Position numbers and translations under genes: made by a program. Positions 1 through 4,891 of a stretch of 5,865 nt of DNA are shown in pieces. Below the pieces are notes generated by a model. That model was not told where the DNA came from, did no database searches, and saw only the letters and a list, made by a program, of their open reading frames with translations. The stretch's first letter is position 1. Each line of letters begins with the position of its first letter. This stretch comes from Pseudomonadota bacterium. GTDB lineage: Bacteria; Pseudomonadota; Alphaproteobacteria; Rhizobiales; Beijerinckiaceae. Location: positions 1 to 5,865 of the forward strand of contig JAEXUU010000848.1 in NCBI GenBank assembly GCA_023452965.1, read 5' to 3'.

Positions 1-284
1 CGGCGGTCTTCCGCAACAGCCATCCCTCGTTGGCCGCGCTCGAGGACCAGGTGCCGGAATGGGCCGAGGCGAACCGGGAAATGATCGACGACCATCTGAT
101 GCTGCTGGATCTCCAGCTCGCTGGAAACCGTTTCGTCTGCGGTGATGAGCTGAGCGTCGCCGACATCACGGCCGGCATCGCGATCGATTTCATGAAGCCG
201 TCGCGCATCCCGCTGCCTGAGGATTTCGCCAATGTCCGGCGCTGGCACGGCGAACTCTCCGCCCGCCCGAGCTGGAAGGCCTGA
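1..284 (+). CDS. Glutathione S-transferase, C-terminal part (5' end outside window)
   Basis: This is the last 93 codons of a glutathione S-transferase-like protein. The frame is open from base 3 to the TGA at 282-284, and the start lies left of the window. What remains is the all-helical GST C-terminal domain, which forms the hydrophobic-substrate site next to the thioredoxin-like glutathione-binding domain (not seen here). The key signature is the stretch G-D-E-L-S-V-A-D-I-T-A: the S-x-x-D capping box with its Asp is the hallmark of GST C-terminal domains. The downstream R-R-W-H and A-R-P-S-W-K-A motifs are the usual ending of bacterial cytosolic GSTs. The substrate and GST class cannot be told without the N-terminal half. 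The following gene starts 3 nt after the stop, so the two are probably cotranscribed. Confidence 0.87.
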   Translation, partial: AVFRNSHPSLAALEDQVPEWAEANREMIDDHLMLLDLQLAGNRFVCGDELSVADITAGIAIDFMKPSRIPLPEDFANVRRWHGELSARPSWKA

Positions 285-287
285 GGG

Positions 288-752
288 GTGCGCGGGATCG
301 CCATCCTGCTCGCGCTGCTGCTCGCCCTGCCGGCGCTGGCGACCGAAAGGCTGACGGGAGAGCAGATCAAGCAGGCCTTCACCGGCAACACGGTCAGCGG
401 CCGCTACACGGGCGGCGGCTTCTTCACGGAGTACCACGATCCCGATGGCCGGGCGCTGGGCCATAATGGCTGGCACGAGAACCGCGACGCCTGCTGGATC
501 ATCAAGGACGATGCGGTCTGCTACTATTATGGCCCGCCGAGCGACCGCACGATCCACTGCTTCACCGTCGAGATGAACGAGCGCCTCTATGTGCTGCGCA
601 ACCTCGATAATGGCCGGATCAACGCCATCGCGACCGTCGAGCTCGCCAACCCGCGCAAGCACAATGATGGCGGCCAGCCTTGGTATTGCGACGGTTTGAT
701 CTCGCGCGCGCCGGACGTGCCGATGTCGCGCCGCCTGATGGCGGCGCGGTGA
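288..752 (+). CDS. Small secreted four-cysteine protein, copy A of a tandem pair
   Basis: This gene encodes 154 residues. An N-terminal signal peptide is visible: Met-Arg, then a Leu/Ala-rich core at about residues 4-14, and A-L-A at 16-18 as a likely signal peptidase I site. The mature protein of about 136 residues should be periplasmic or secreted. It has four cysteines (C69, C78, C91, C134) and conserved blocks G-N-T-V-S-G-R-Y (33-40), D-G-R-A (53-56), N-R-D-A-C-W (65-70), C-Y-Y-Y-G-P (78-83), C-F-T-V-E (91-95) and L-Y-V-L-R (100-104). Two disulfides are plausible. The start must be the GTG at 288: the frame is closed by the upstream GST stop, only one codon (GGG) lies between, and a GGAAGG sits 8 nt upstream. 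The function is unknown. The pattern recalls small exported DUF995-type proteins of Hyphomicrobiales, but this is from memory and was not searched. It is followed at once by its paralogue at 758-1219. Confidence 0.85.
   Translation: MRGIAILLALLLALPALATERLTGEQIKQAFTGNTVSGRYTGGGFFTEYHDPDGRALGHNGWHENRDACWIIKDDAVCYYYGPPSDRTIHCFTVEMNERLYVLRNLDNGRINAIATVELANPRKHNDGGQPWYCDGLISRAPDVPMSRRLMAAR
384..408 (+). repeat. 25-bp direct repeat, unit 1 (inside paralogue A)
   Basis: These 25 bases, coding for G-N-T-V-S-G-R-Y, recur identically at 863-887 in the paralogue. A second identical run of 19 bases, around the N-R-D-A-C-W codons, lies at 480-498 and 959-977. They are remnants of the tandem gene duplication and not a mobile repeat. 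Confidence 0.8.
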
Positions 753-757
753 ACAGA

Positions 758-1219
758 ATGGCGCGCAGCCACGCCGCTGCGCTGATCGCGCTGGCCTCGT
801 TGGCCATGCCCGCTTCCGCCGCAGAACGCCTGTCCGGTGAGGCGATCCGCCAGCTCTTCGAGGGCAACACGGTCAGCGGCCGCTACAATAATGGCCGCCC
901 GTTCAGCGAATTCCACCACAAGGACGGCCGGGCCACTGGCCATAACCGGCACGTCCTCAACCGCGACGCCTGCTGGACCACCACGCAAGAGGCAGTCTGC
1001 TATTATTACGGCCCGCACGAGACGCGCCGGACCTATTGCTTCACGGTCGAGCGCAGCGGCGAACTCTATGTGCTACGCACCCAGCGCGAAGGCCGCATCA
1101 ATGGCGTCGCCACCATCGAGCCGGGCGATCCGCAGCGCCATACCGAGAAGGTCCCGGCCTGGAACTGCGACGGGCTGATCTCGCAGCGCCCTGGCCGGGA
1201 GCAACTCGCCGGGCGGTGA
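758..1219 (+). CDS. Small secreted four-cysteine protein, copy B of a tandem pair
   Basis: This gene encodes 153 residues and is a paralogue of the gene at 288-752. From the mature N-terminus to the last conserved block the two align without a gap, and my hand count gives 68 identities over 120 positions (about 57%). The four cysteines (C72, C81, C94, C137) have exactly the same spacing (9, 13, 43). A signal peptide is evident: M-A-R-S-H, an Ala/Leu core at about 6-17, and P-A-S-A at 18-21 as the cleavage site. The ATG at 758 is chosen because GGTGA lies 5 nt upstream. A GTG at 749, in frame and overlapping the upstream stop as GTGA, would add three residues and is a real alternative; either choice implies translational coupling to copy A. 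The C-terminal 11 residues differ from copy A. No function is recognised; the protein is presumably periplasmic or secreted, stabilised by disulfides. Confidence 0.85.
   Translation: MARSHAAALIALASLAMPASAAERLSGEAIRQLFEGNTVSGRYNNGRPFSEFHHKDGRATGHNRHVLNRDACWTTTQEAVCYYYGPHETRRTYCFTVERSGELYVLRTQREGRINGVATIEPGDPQRHTEKVPAWNCDGLISQRPGREQLAGR
863..887 (+). repeat. 25-bp direct repeat, unit 2 (inside paralogue B)
   Basis: Exact copy of 384-408, 479 nt downstream, in the same reading phase of the paralogous gene. Identity at synonymous positions as well as amino acids suggests either strong constraint or local gene conversion between the two copies. Confidence 0.8.
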
Positions 1220-1269
1220 GCAGCCCGAGCCTCCGACGGCGGTCCGAAATCTGATCCTATGGTGCACGC

Positions 1270-1635
1270 ATGAACTTGATCGCCCATGTCGAAATACCGG
1301 TTGCCGATCTTGAGAGGGCGATGCGCTTCTATTCGGCTGTCTTCGGGGTGGCCTTCGGAGAGATCGTCACGATCCACGGCAACAGAATGGCCTACTTCCC
1401 ATTCGAGCAAGGCAAGGATGGCGCGAGCGGCGCGCTCGCCGAAGGCGAGATCTATGTGCCGACCATCAATGGTGCGGTCATCTATCTGAGCGTCGGCGAT
1501 ATCGACGATGTTCTGGCCAGGGCCGGCGAGCAGGGGAGCGAGCTGTTGTTTCCGAAGACGCCGATCGGGGCGGGAGCCTTCGTCGCCGAAATCGCCGACA
1601 GCGAAGGCAATCGTATCGCGATTCAAACCGCATGA
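1270..1635 (+). CDS. VOC-superfamily (glyoxalase/dioxygenase fold) protein
   Basis: This gene encodes 121 residues, the usual length of a single-domain, two-module vicinal oxygen chelate protein. Module 1 opens with H6-V-E-I-P-V-A-D-L-E-R-A-M-R-F-Y, the typical first strand and helix, with His6 in the first metal-ligand position. Module 2 opens at about residue 69 (A-V-I-Y-L-S-V-G-D-I-D-D-V), and D-S-E-G-N-R-I-A-I (110-118) carries the usual C-terminal Glu ligand, E112. The sequence style is that of the 'predicted enzyme related to lactoylglutathione lyase' group (COG3324-like). The substrate is unknown, and true glyoxalase I activity should not be assumed. The ATG at 1270 is the first in-frame start that gives the family N-terminus; only a weak GGTG precedes it by 5 nt. 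The 50 nt upstream (1220-1269) show no clear promoter. The next gene starts 10 nt after its stop, so the two are likely cotranscribed. Confidence 0.85.
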   Translation: MNLIAHVEIPVADLERAMRFYSAVFGVAFGEIVTIHGNRMAYFPFEQGKDGASGALAEGEIYVPTINGAVIYLSVGDIDDVLARAGEQGSELLFPKTPIGAGAFVAEIADSEGNRIAIQTA

Positions 1636-1645
1636 TCGGAAGAAC

Positions 1646-2287
1646 GTGCCCGATTCTCCCTATGATCCGGCCCAGTCTCTCGACGTCGTCCTCGCCGAAC
1701 TGCGCGCCTGCCGGCTCTGCCGCGATGCGCCGCTCTACCCGCCGCGATTGCCGCATGAGCCGCGGCCGGTCATCCAGGCGGCGGCGAGCGCAAGGCTGCT
1801 GATCGCCAGCCAGGCGCCGGGGACCCGTGTCCATGCCAGCGGAAGGCCCTTCACCGATCGCTCGGGCGACCGGTTGCGCGACTGGCTCGGACTCGACAAG
1901 GACCGCTTCTACGATGCCGCGCGGGTCGCGATCGTCCCGATGGGCTTCTGCTTCCCGGGCCCGGACGGCAAGGGAGGCGACCTGCCGCCGCGCCGCGAAT
2001 GCGCGCCGACCTGGCAGGATCGGGTGCTCGCTCATCTGCCCGATATCGAGCTGATCCTGGTGATCGGCCGCTATGCGCAGGCCTGGCATCTCGGCCCGAA
2101 GGCTGCGGCCGACCTGACCGCGACCGTGGCCGATTGGCGCAGCATCTTCGCTGGGGAGCGGCGGCCGCGCATCCTGCCGCTGCCGCATCCTTCCTGGCGC
2201 AATAATGGCTGGCTCAGGAAGAACCCCTGGTTCGAGGCCGAGCTGCTGCCGGTCCTGCGCGCCGAAGTGGCGCGGCTGGCGGGGTAG
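1646..2287 (+). CDS. Uracil-DNA glycosylase family protein with probable Fe-S cysteines
   Basis: This gene encodes 213 residues of the uracil-DNA glycosylase superfamily, which removes uracil from DNA in base excision repair. Motif A is A-S-Q-A-P-G (54-59) followed by S-G-R-P-F-T-D-R-S-G-D (65-75). Motif B is L-P-H-P-S-W-R-N (179-186). Cysteines C22-R-L-C25, C102 and C119 (16 residues between the last two) match the C-x2-C plus C-x(about 15)-C pattern that binds the 4Fe-4S cluster in family 4/5 UDGs. The blocks I-V-P-M-G-F-C (96-102), D-L-P-P-R-R-E-C (112-119) and N-P-W-F-E (193-197) mark a distinct bacterial clade whose activity is, to my knowledge, poorly characterised. The GTG start at 1646 is inferred: no ATG or TTG suits the frame after the VOC stop, and GGAAG lies only 3 nt upstream, an unusually short spacing. 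The alternative ATG at 1508 would overlap the VOC gene by 128 nt and is unlikely. Confidence 0.88.
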   Translation: MPDSPYDPAQSLDVVLAELRACRLCRDAPLYPPRLPHEPRPVIQAAASARLLIASQAPGTRVHASGRPFTDRSGDRLRDWLGLDKDRFYDAARVAIVPMGFCFPGPDGKGGDLPPRRECAPTWQDRVLAHLPDIELILVIGRYAQAWHLGPKAAADLTATVADWRSIFAGERRPRILPLPHPSWRNNGWLRKNPWFEAELLPVLRAEVARLAG

Positions 2288-2305
2288 CCTGATGTCACGA
2301 TGAAC

Positions 2306-2345
2306 CGTCATTCCGGCCGCAGCGAAGCGCGGCGCCGGAATGACG
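2306..2345. repeat. Inverted repeat (12-bp perfect arms) between convergent genes
   Basis: The arms are 2306-2317 and 2334-2345, exact reverse complements built around CGTCATTCCGGC, with a 16-nt GC-rich centre (2318-2333) containing AGCGAAGCGC. The element lies in the 80-nt gap between the stop of the UDG gene (2287) and the stop of the minus-strand dehydrogenase gene (2368). It could fold as a hairpin in either transcript. Neither side is followed by a run of T, so it is not a canonical intrinsic terminator. Its form resembles the dispersed REP/BOX-like palindromes common between genes in rhizobial-order genomes. Whether it is repeated elsewhere cannot be judged from this window. Confidence 0.75.
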
Positions 2346-2367
2346 ATGCGGGAGGGCAGGCGAGCCC

Positions 2368-3234
2368 TTACTTCTCCAGGCGCTTCAGCAGGCTGGAGGT
2401 GTCCCAGCGACCGCCGCCGAGCTTCTGGACATCGCCATAGAACTGGTCGACGAGCGCGGTGACCGGCAGGGTCGCCTCGTTGCGGCGGGCCTCGTCGAGC
2501 ACGATGCCGAGATCCTTGCGCATCCAGTCGACCGCGAAGCCGAAATCGAACTTGCCGGCGTTCATCGTCTTGCCGCGGTTCTCCATCTGCCAGGAGCCGG
2601 CGGCACCCTTCGAGATGACCTCGAGCATCGCCTCGACATCGAGCCCGGCGCGCTTGGCGAAGTGGACGCCCTCCGACAGACCCTGGACGAGGCCCGCGAT
2701 GCAGATCTGGTTGACCTTCTTGGTGAGCTGGCCGGAGCCGGCCGGGCCCATCAGCTTGCACATGCGGGCAAAGCTCGCGATCACCGGCTCGACCCGGGCA
2801 TAGGTCGCCTCGTCGCCGCCGCACATCACGGTCAACACGCCGTTCTCGGCGCCGGCCTGTCCGCCGGAAACCGGCGCGTCGATGAAGCCGAAGCCGGCGG
2901 CGTTCGCCGCAGCATCGAGCTCGCGGGCGACATTGGCCGAGGCGGTGGTGTGGTCGACGAAGACCGTGCCCTTGCCCATGGCGGCGAAGGCGCCGCCTTC
3001 ACCGGTCGTCACCGAGCGCAGATCGTCGTCATTGCCGACGCAAGCGAAGACGATCTCCTGGCCCTTGGCGGCGTCCGCCGGGGTCGGCGCCGAGACGCCG
3101 CCATGCTGCGCGACCCAGGCCTGCGCCTTGGCGGGGGAACGGTTATAGACCGTGACCTCGTGGCCCTTGGCCTTGAGATGGCCGGCCATGGGGTAGCCCA
3201 TCACGCCGAGACCGAGGAAAGCGACTTTGGCCAT
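2368..3234 (-). CDS. NAD(P)-dependent beta-hydroxyacid dehydrogenase (HIBADH / tartronate-semialdehyde reductase family)
   Basis: This gene encodes 288 residues, the normal family length. The N-terminal Rossmann domain starts with G-L-G-V-M-G-Y-P-M-A-G-H-L (8-20), the G-x-G-x-x-G nucleotide-binding motif. V-T-V-Y-N-R-S (27-33), with Asn-Arg instead of an acidic residue at the end of strand 2, favours NADP(H). D-A-P-V-S-G-G (119-125) is the substrate-binding signature. G-S-G-Q-L-T-K-K-V-N-Q (166-176) supplies the catalytic lysine K172 and N175. K-D-L-G (about 241-244) lies in the C-terminal helical domain. Candidate substrates are 3-hydroxyisobutyrate, tartronate semialdehyde, glyoxylate or succinic semialdehyde; sequence alone does not decide. 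The ATG at 3234 is chosen because the family N-terminus M-A-K-V-A-F-L-G begins there and GGAG precedes it by 7 nt. A longer frame to 3315 adds a proline-rich tail with no family counterpart. The gene is divergent from map. Confidence 0.92.
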   Translation of the reverse strand: MAKVAFLGLGVMGYPMAGHLKAKGHEVTVYNRSPAKAQAWVAQHGGVSAPTPADAAKGQEIVFACVGNDDDLRSVTTGEGGAFAAMGKGTVFVDHTTASANVARELDAAANAAGFGFIDAPVSGGQAGAENGVLTVMCGGDEATYARVEPVIASFARMCKLMGPAGSGQLTKKVNQICIAGLVQGLSEGVHFAKRAGLDVEAMLEVISKGAAGSWQMENRGKTMNAGKFDFGFAVDWMRKDLGIVLDEARRNEATLPVTALVDQFYGDVQKLGGGRWDTSSLLKRLEK

Positions 3235-3412
3235 GGGACTGCTCCATTCCGGTTCGTAAGGTTCCGAATCGCGTGTAGCGCGCGGGGGCGGAGGAGGGAA
3301 GGTGCATGGCGCCACGCTGGCCTGGCCCTAAATGCACGCCTGCGCTCACGACATCCGGAGCGGCGGCGCCAATGTCTTGCCCGGCCTCCGGAAATCCGGC
3401 AGGAAGCCGGCC
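3235..3412. promoter_or_regulatory. Divergent intergenic region between the dehydrogenase and map
   Basis: This 178-nt gap between two divergent start codons must hold the promoters of both genes, unless map is read from further away. I see no convincing -35/-10 pair on either strand; the best AT-rich patches are around 3250-3270 and 3326-3334. It also holds a consensus AGGAGG (3292-3297), which heads the small ORF annotated separately, and the AGGAAG (3401-3406) ribosome site of map, 6 nt before its ATG. Confidence 0.4.
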
Positions 3413-3416
3413 ATGA
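3306..3416 (+). CDS. Possible 36-codon small ORF / leader upstream of map
   Basis: An ATG at 3306 is preceded by a perfect AGGAGG at 3292-3297 with 8 nt spacing, the best Shine-Dalgarno site in the window. The frame runs 36 codons and ends in TGA at 3414-3416, which overlaps the map ATG (3413) as ATGA, an arrangement typical of translational coupling. The predicted peptide is rich in Pro (8 of 36), Ala and Ser, has two Cys, and shows no hydrophobic segment or known motif. It could be a coupling leader that feeds ribosomes to map, a real microprotein, or chance, because purine-rich G runs are common in GC-rich DNA. No homology can be claimed; only the signal architecture supports it. Confidence 0.3.
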   Translation: MAPRWPGPKCTPALTTSGAAAPMSCPASGNPAGSRP

Positions 3417-4165
3417 CGATCAACAATGACGACGAGCTTCAGGCGTTGCGCGAGATCGGCCGCATCGTCGCCGAAGCGCTTGCGGTCATGGGCAAGGCGC
3501 TCGAGCCGGGCATGACGACGGCTGAGCTCGACGCGATCGGCCGCGGCATCCTCGAGCGCGAGGGCGCGCGCTCGGCGCCGGAGACTGTCTACGGTTTTGC
3601 GGGCGCCACCTGCATCAGCGTCAACGAGGAGGTCGCGCACGGGATCCCCGGCGAGCGCCGGATCGCCGCCGGTGACCTCGTCAACATCGACGTCTCCGCC
3701 GAGAAGGGCGGCTATTTTTCCGATACTGGCGCTTCCTTCACGGTGCCTCCGGTCGACCGCAGGATCGAGCGGCTGTGCCGCGACGGCAAGCGGGCGCTCT
3801 GGGCCGGGCTCGGTCAGGTCGGCGCCGGCAAGCCGCTCGCCGGCATCGGCCAGGCCGTCGGCCGCTTCGCGCAGAAGAACGGCTATTCGCTGGTCCGCAA
3901 CCTCGCCAGCCACGGCATCGGCCGCTCGCTCCATGAGGAGCCGAAGGAGATCGCCACCTGGCCCGAGCGGTCCGAGCGCCGCATCATGCAGAAGGGGCTG
4001 GTCTTTACGGTCGAGCCGTTCCTGTCGCTGGGCGCGGACTGGGCCGAGCATGAGGGCGACGACCGCTGGACCCTCTATTCCGAGCCGCGCGCCCCGACCG
4101 TTCAGTTTGAGCATACCGTGGTCGCGACCACGAACGGCCCGCTGATCCTGACCCTGCCGGCGTGA
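3413..4165 (+). CDS. map: Type I methionine aminopeptidase, accessory (Staphylococcus-like) form
   Basis: This gene encodes 250 residues. The enzyme removes the N-terminal methionine from nascent cytosolic proteins, using a two-metal pita-bread fold. All ligands are visible: D93 (N-I-D-V), D104 (F-S-D-T-G), H167 (S-H-G-I-G), E201 (F-T-V-E-P) and E233 (Q-F-E-H), plus the active-site histidines H76 (V-A-H-G-I-P-G) and H174 (S-L-H-E-E-P). There is no N-terminal zinc-finger extension. The opening D-E-L-Q-A-L-R-E-I-G, C-I-S-V-N-E-E-V-A-H-G-I-P and S-L-H-E blocks look more like the compact Staphylococcus aureus/Bacillus YflG-type enzymes than the E. coli or main alphaproteobacterial Map, judged from memory. 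It is therefore probably a second, accessory map. The ATG at 3413 matches the family start and has AGGAAG 6 nt upstream. The gene ends 9 nt from the convergent permease gene. Confidence 0.93.
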   Translation: MTINNDDELQALREIGRIVAEALAVMGKALEPGMTTAELDAIGRGILEREGARSAPETVYGFAGATCISVNEEVAHGIPGERRIAAGDLVNIDVSAEKGGYFSDTGASFTVPPVDRRIERLCRDGKRALWAGLGQVGAGKPLAGIGQAVGRFAQKNGYSLVRNLASHGIGRSLHEEPKEIATWPERSERRIMQKGLVFTVEPFLSLGADWAEHEGDDRWTLYSEPRAPTVQFEHTVVATTNGPLILTLPA

Positions 4166-4174
4166 GCGTCAGCC

Positions 4175-4891
4175 TCACCGCATCGCCAGATGCTTGGTCA
4201 GCCTGAGCTCCAGCCGGTCCCAGACCCGGCGGATCAGCTCGGTCAGCGCGAGATAGATCAAGGCTGCATAGAGGTAGATCGACAGGTCGAAGGAGCGCGC
4301 GAAGGCGAGCCGCGTCGCGCCCATCAGGTCGAACAGCGTCACCAGCGAGGCGATCGCGCTCGCCTTGATCATCACGATCAGCTCGTTGCCGAGCGGGCGC
4401 AGCGCCAGGATCATCGCCTGTGGCAGGATGACGTGGCGCAGGCTCGACCAGCGGTGCAGGCCCAGCGCCAGCGCGCCCTCGAACTGGCCGCGCGGGATCG
4501 ACTGGATCGCGCCGCGCAGGATCTCGGCCTGGTAGGCGGCGGTGTTGATCGTGAAGGTGAAGACGGCGCAGTAGAATGGCTCGCGGAAGAACCACCAGAG
4601 CCCGACATCTTGCCAGAACAGGCGAAACTGGCCGAAGCCGTAATAGACCAGGAAGAGCTGGCAGAGCAGCGGCGTGCCGCGGAAGAAGGTGGTGTAGCCG
4701 TTGATCGCGACCTGCGCCCAGCGCGGGCCGTACAGCCGGGCGACCGCCAGCCCGATGGCCAGTGCGAAGCCAACGGCGACGGAGATCACCACGAGCTGCA
4801 GGGTGATCCAGAGGCCGCTGAACATGCGGCAGCCATAGTTCTGGAAGACCTCGGAGCCGACGAGGTAGCCTGGATATTCGCACCAGCTCAT
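4175..4891 (-). CDS. ABC polar amino-acid/opine importer permease, HisM/OccM-type
   Basis: This gene encodes 238 residues, an inner-membrane permease subunit of a polar amino-acid-type ABC importer (HisM/GlnP family). It pairs with the permease encoded just upstream to form the transport channel. Hydrophobic segments lie at about 27-51, 66-86, 106-120, 176-192 and 204-219. The family hallmark T-F-F-R-G-T-P (68-74) ends the segment before the second helix. The cytoplasmic EAA loop, which docks the ATPase, reads F-E-G-A-L-A-L-G-L (137-145), and K-A-S-A-I-A-S-L-V-T (176-185) is the typical post-EAA motif. The N-terminus (M-S-W-C-E-Y and a further Cys at 21) is a polar periplasmic stretch of the HisM type. 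The ATG at 4891 overlaps the upstream permease stop as ATGA, which implies translational coupling; no strong Shine-Dalgarno site is seen. Substrate is not determinable. It is the last gene of the operon before convergent map. Confidence 0.93.
   Translation of the reverse strand: MSWCEYPGYLVGSEVFQNYGCRMFSGLWITLQLVVISVAVGFALAIGLAVARLYGPRWAQVAINGYTTFFRGTPLLCQLFLVYYGFGQFRLFWQDVGLWWFFREPFYCAVFTFTINTAAYQAEILRGAIQSIPRGQFEGALALGLHRWSSLRHVILPQAMILALRPLGNELIVMIKASAIASLVTLFDLMGATRLAFARSFDLSIYLYAALIYLALTELIRRVWDRLELRLTKHLAMR

Noticed and set aside
282..290. Stop-codon readthrough fusing the GST to the secreted protein, which is in the same frame one codon later
   Set aside because: A cytosolic GST joined to a signal peptide makes no sense. 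The TGA followed by a GTG with GGAAGG upstream is normal re-initiation spacing, and nothing suggests recoding.
587..1018. A 143-codon minus-strand frame opposite the two secreted paralogues
   Set aside because: It lies entirely over paralogues whose protein-level conservation shows the plus strand is coding.
1066..1626. A 186-codon minus-strand frame opposite the VOC gene and paralogue B
   Set aside because: The opposite strand carries recognisable proteins; no motif, plausible ribosome site or family feature supports this one.
1478..2824. A 448-codon open frame on the minus strand crossing the UDG gene, the palindrome and the dehydrogenase 3' half
   Set aside because: It is antisense to one clear gene and out of frame with another. 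Its product is Arg-rich low-complexity with no domain, the usual shadow of GC-rich codon bias.
3235..3315. N-terminal extension of the dehydrogenase to a start at 3315 (27 extra residues)
   Set aside because: The extension is proline-rich and precedes a complete Rossmann start. The internal ATG at 3234 has its own GGAG ribosome site and matches the family length.
3302..3337. GTGCAT / ATGCAC inverted repeat (3302-3307 and 3332-3337) as a possible operator
   Set aside because: The arms are only 6 bp with a 24-nt spacer. Such pairs are expected by chance in a region this size.
3332..3412. Upstream in-frame ATG of map at 3332
   Set aside because: No ribosome site precedes it. The ATG at 3413 has AGGAAG at 6 nt and gives the normal N-terminus of the compact MetAP family.
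2662..3429. A 255-codon plus-strand frame antisense to the dehydrogenase and running into the start of map
   Set aside because: The dehydrogenase motifs are complete on the minus strand; this frame encodes an Arg/Gly/Ala-rich sequence without domains.
3143..4114. A 323-codon minus-strand frame opposite map
   Set aside because: All MetAP metal ligands are on the plus strand. The antisense product is Leu/Arg/Asp-rich with no recognisable fold.
4162..4178. GTGAG / CTCAC mini-palindrome at the convergent stop codons as a bidirectional terminator
   Set aside because: The stem is only 5 bp and there is no T-run. It mostly reflects the two opposed TGA codons.
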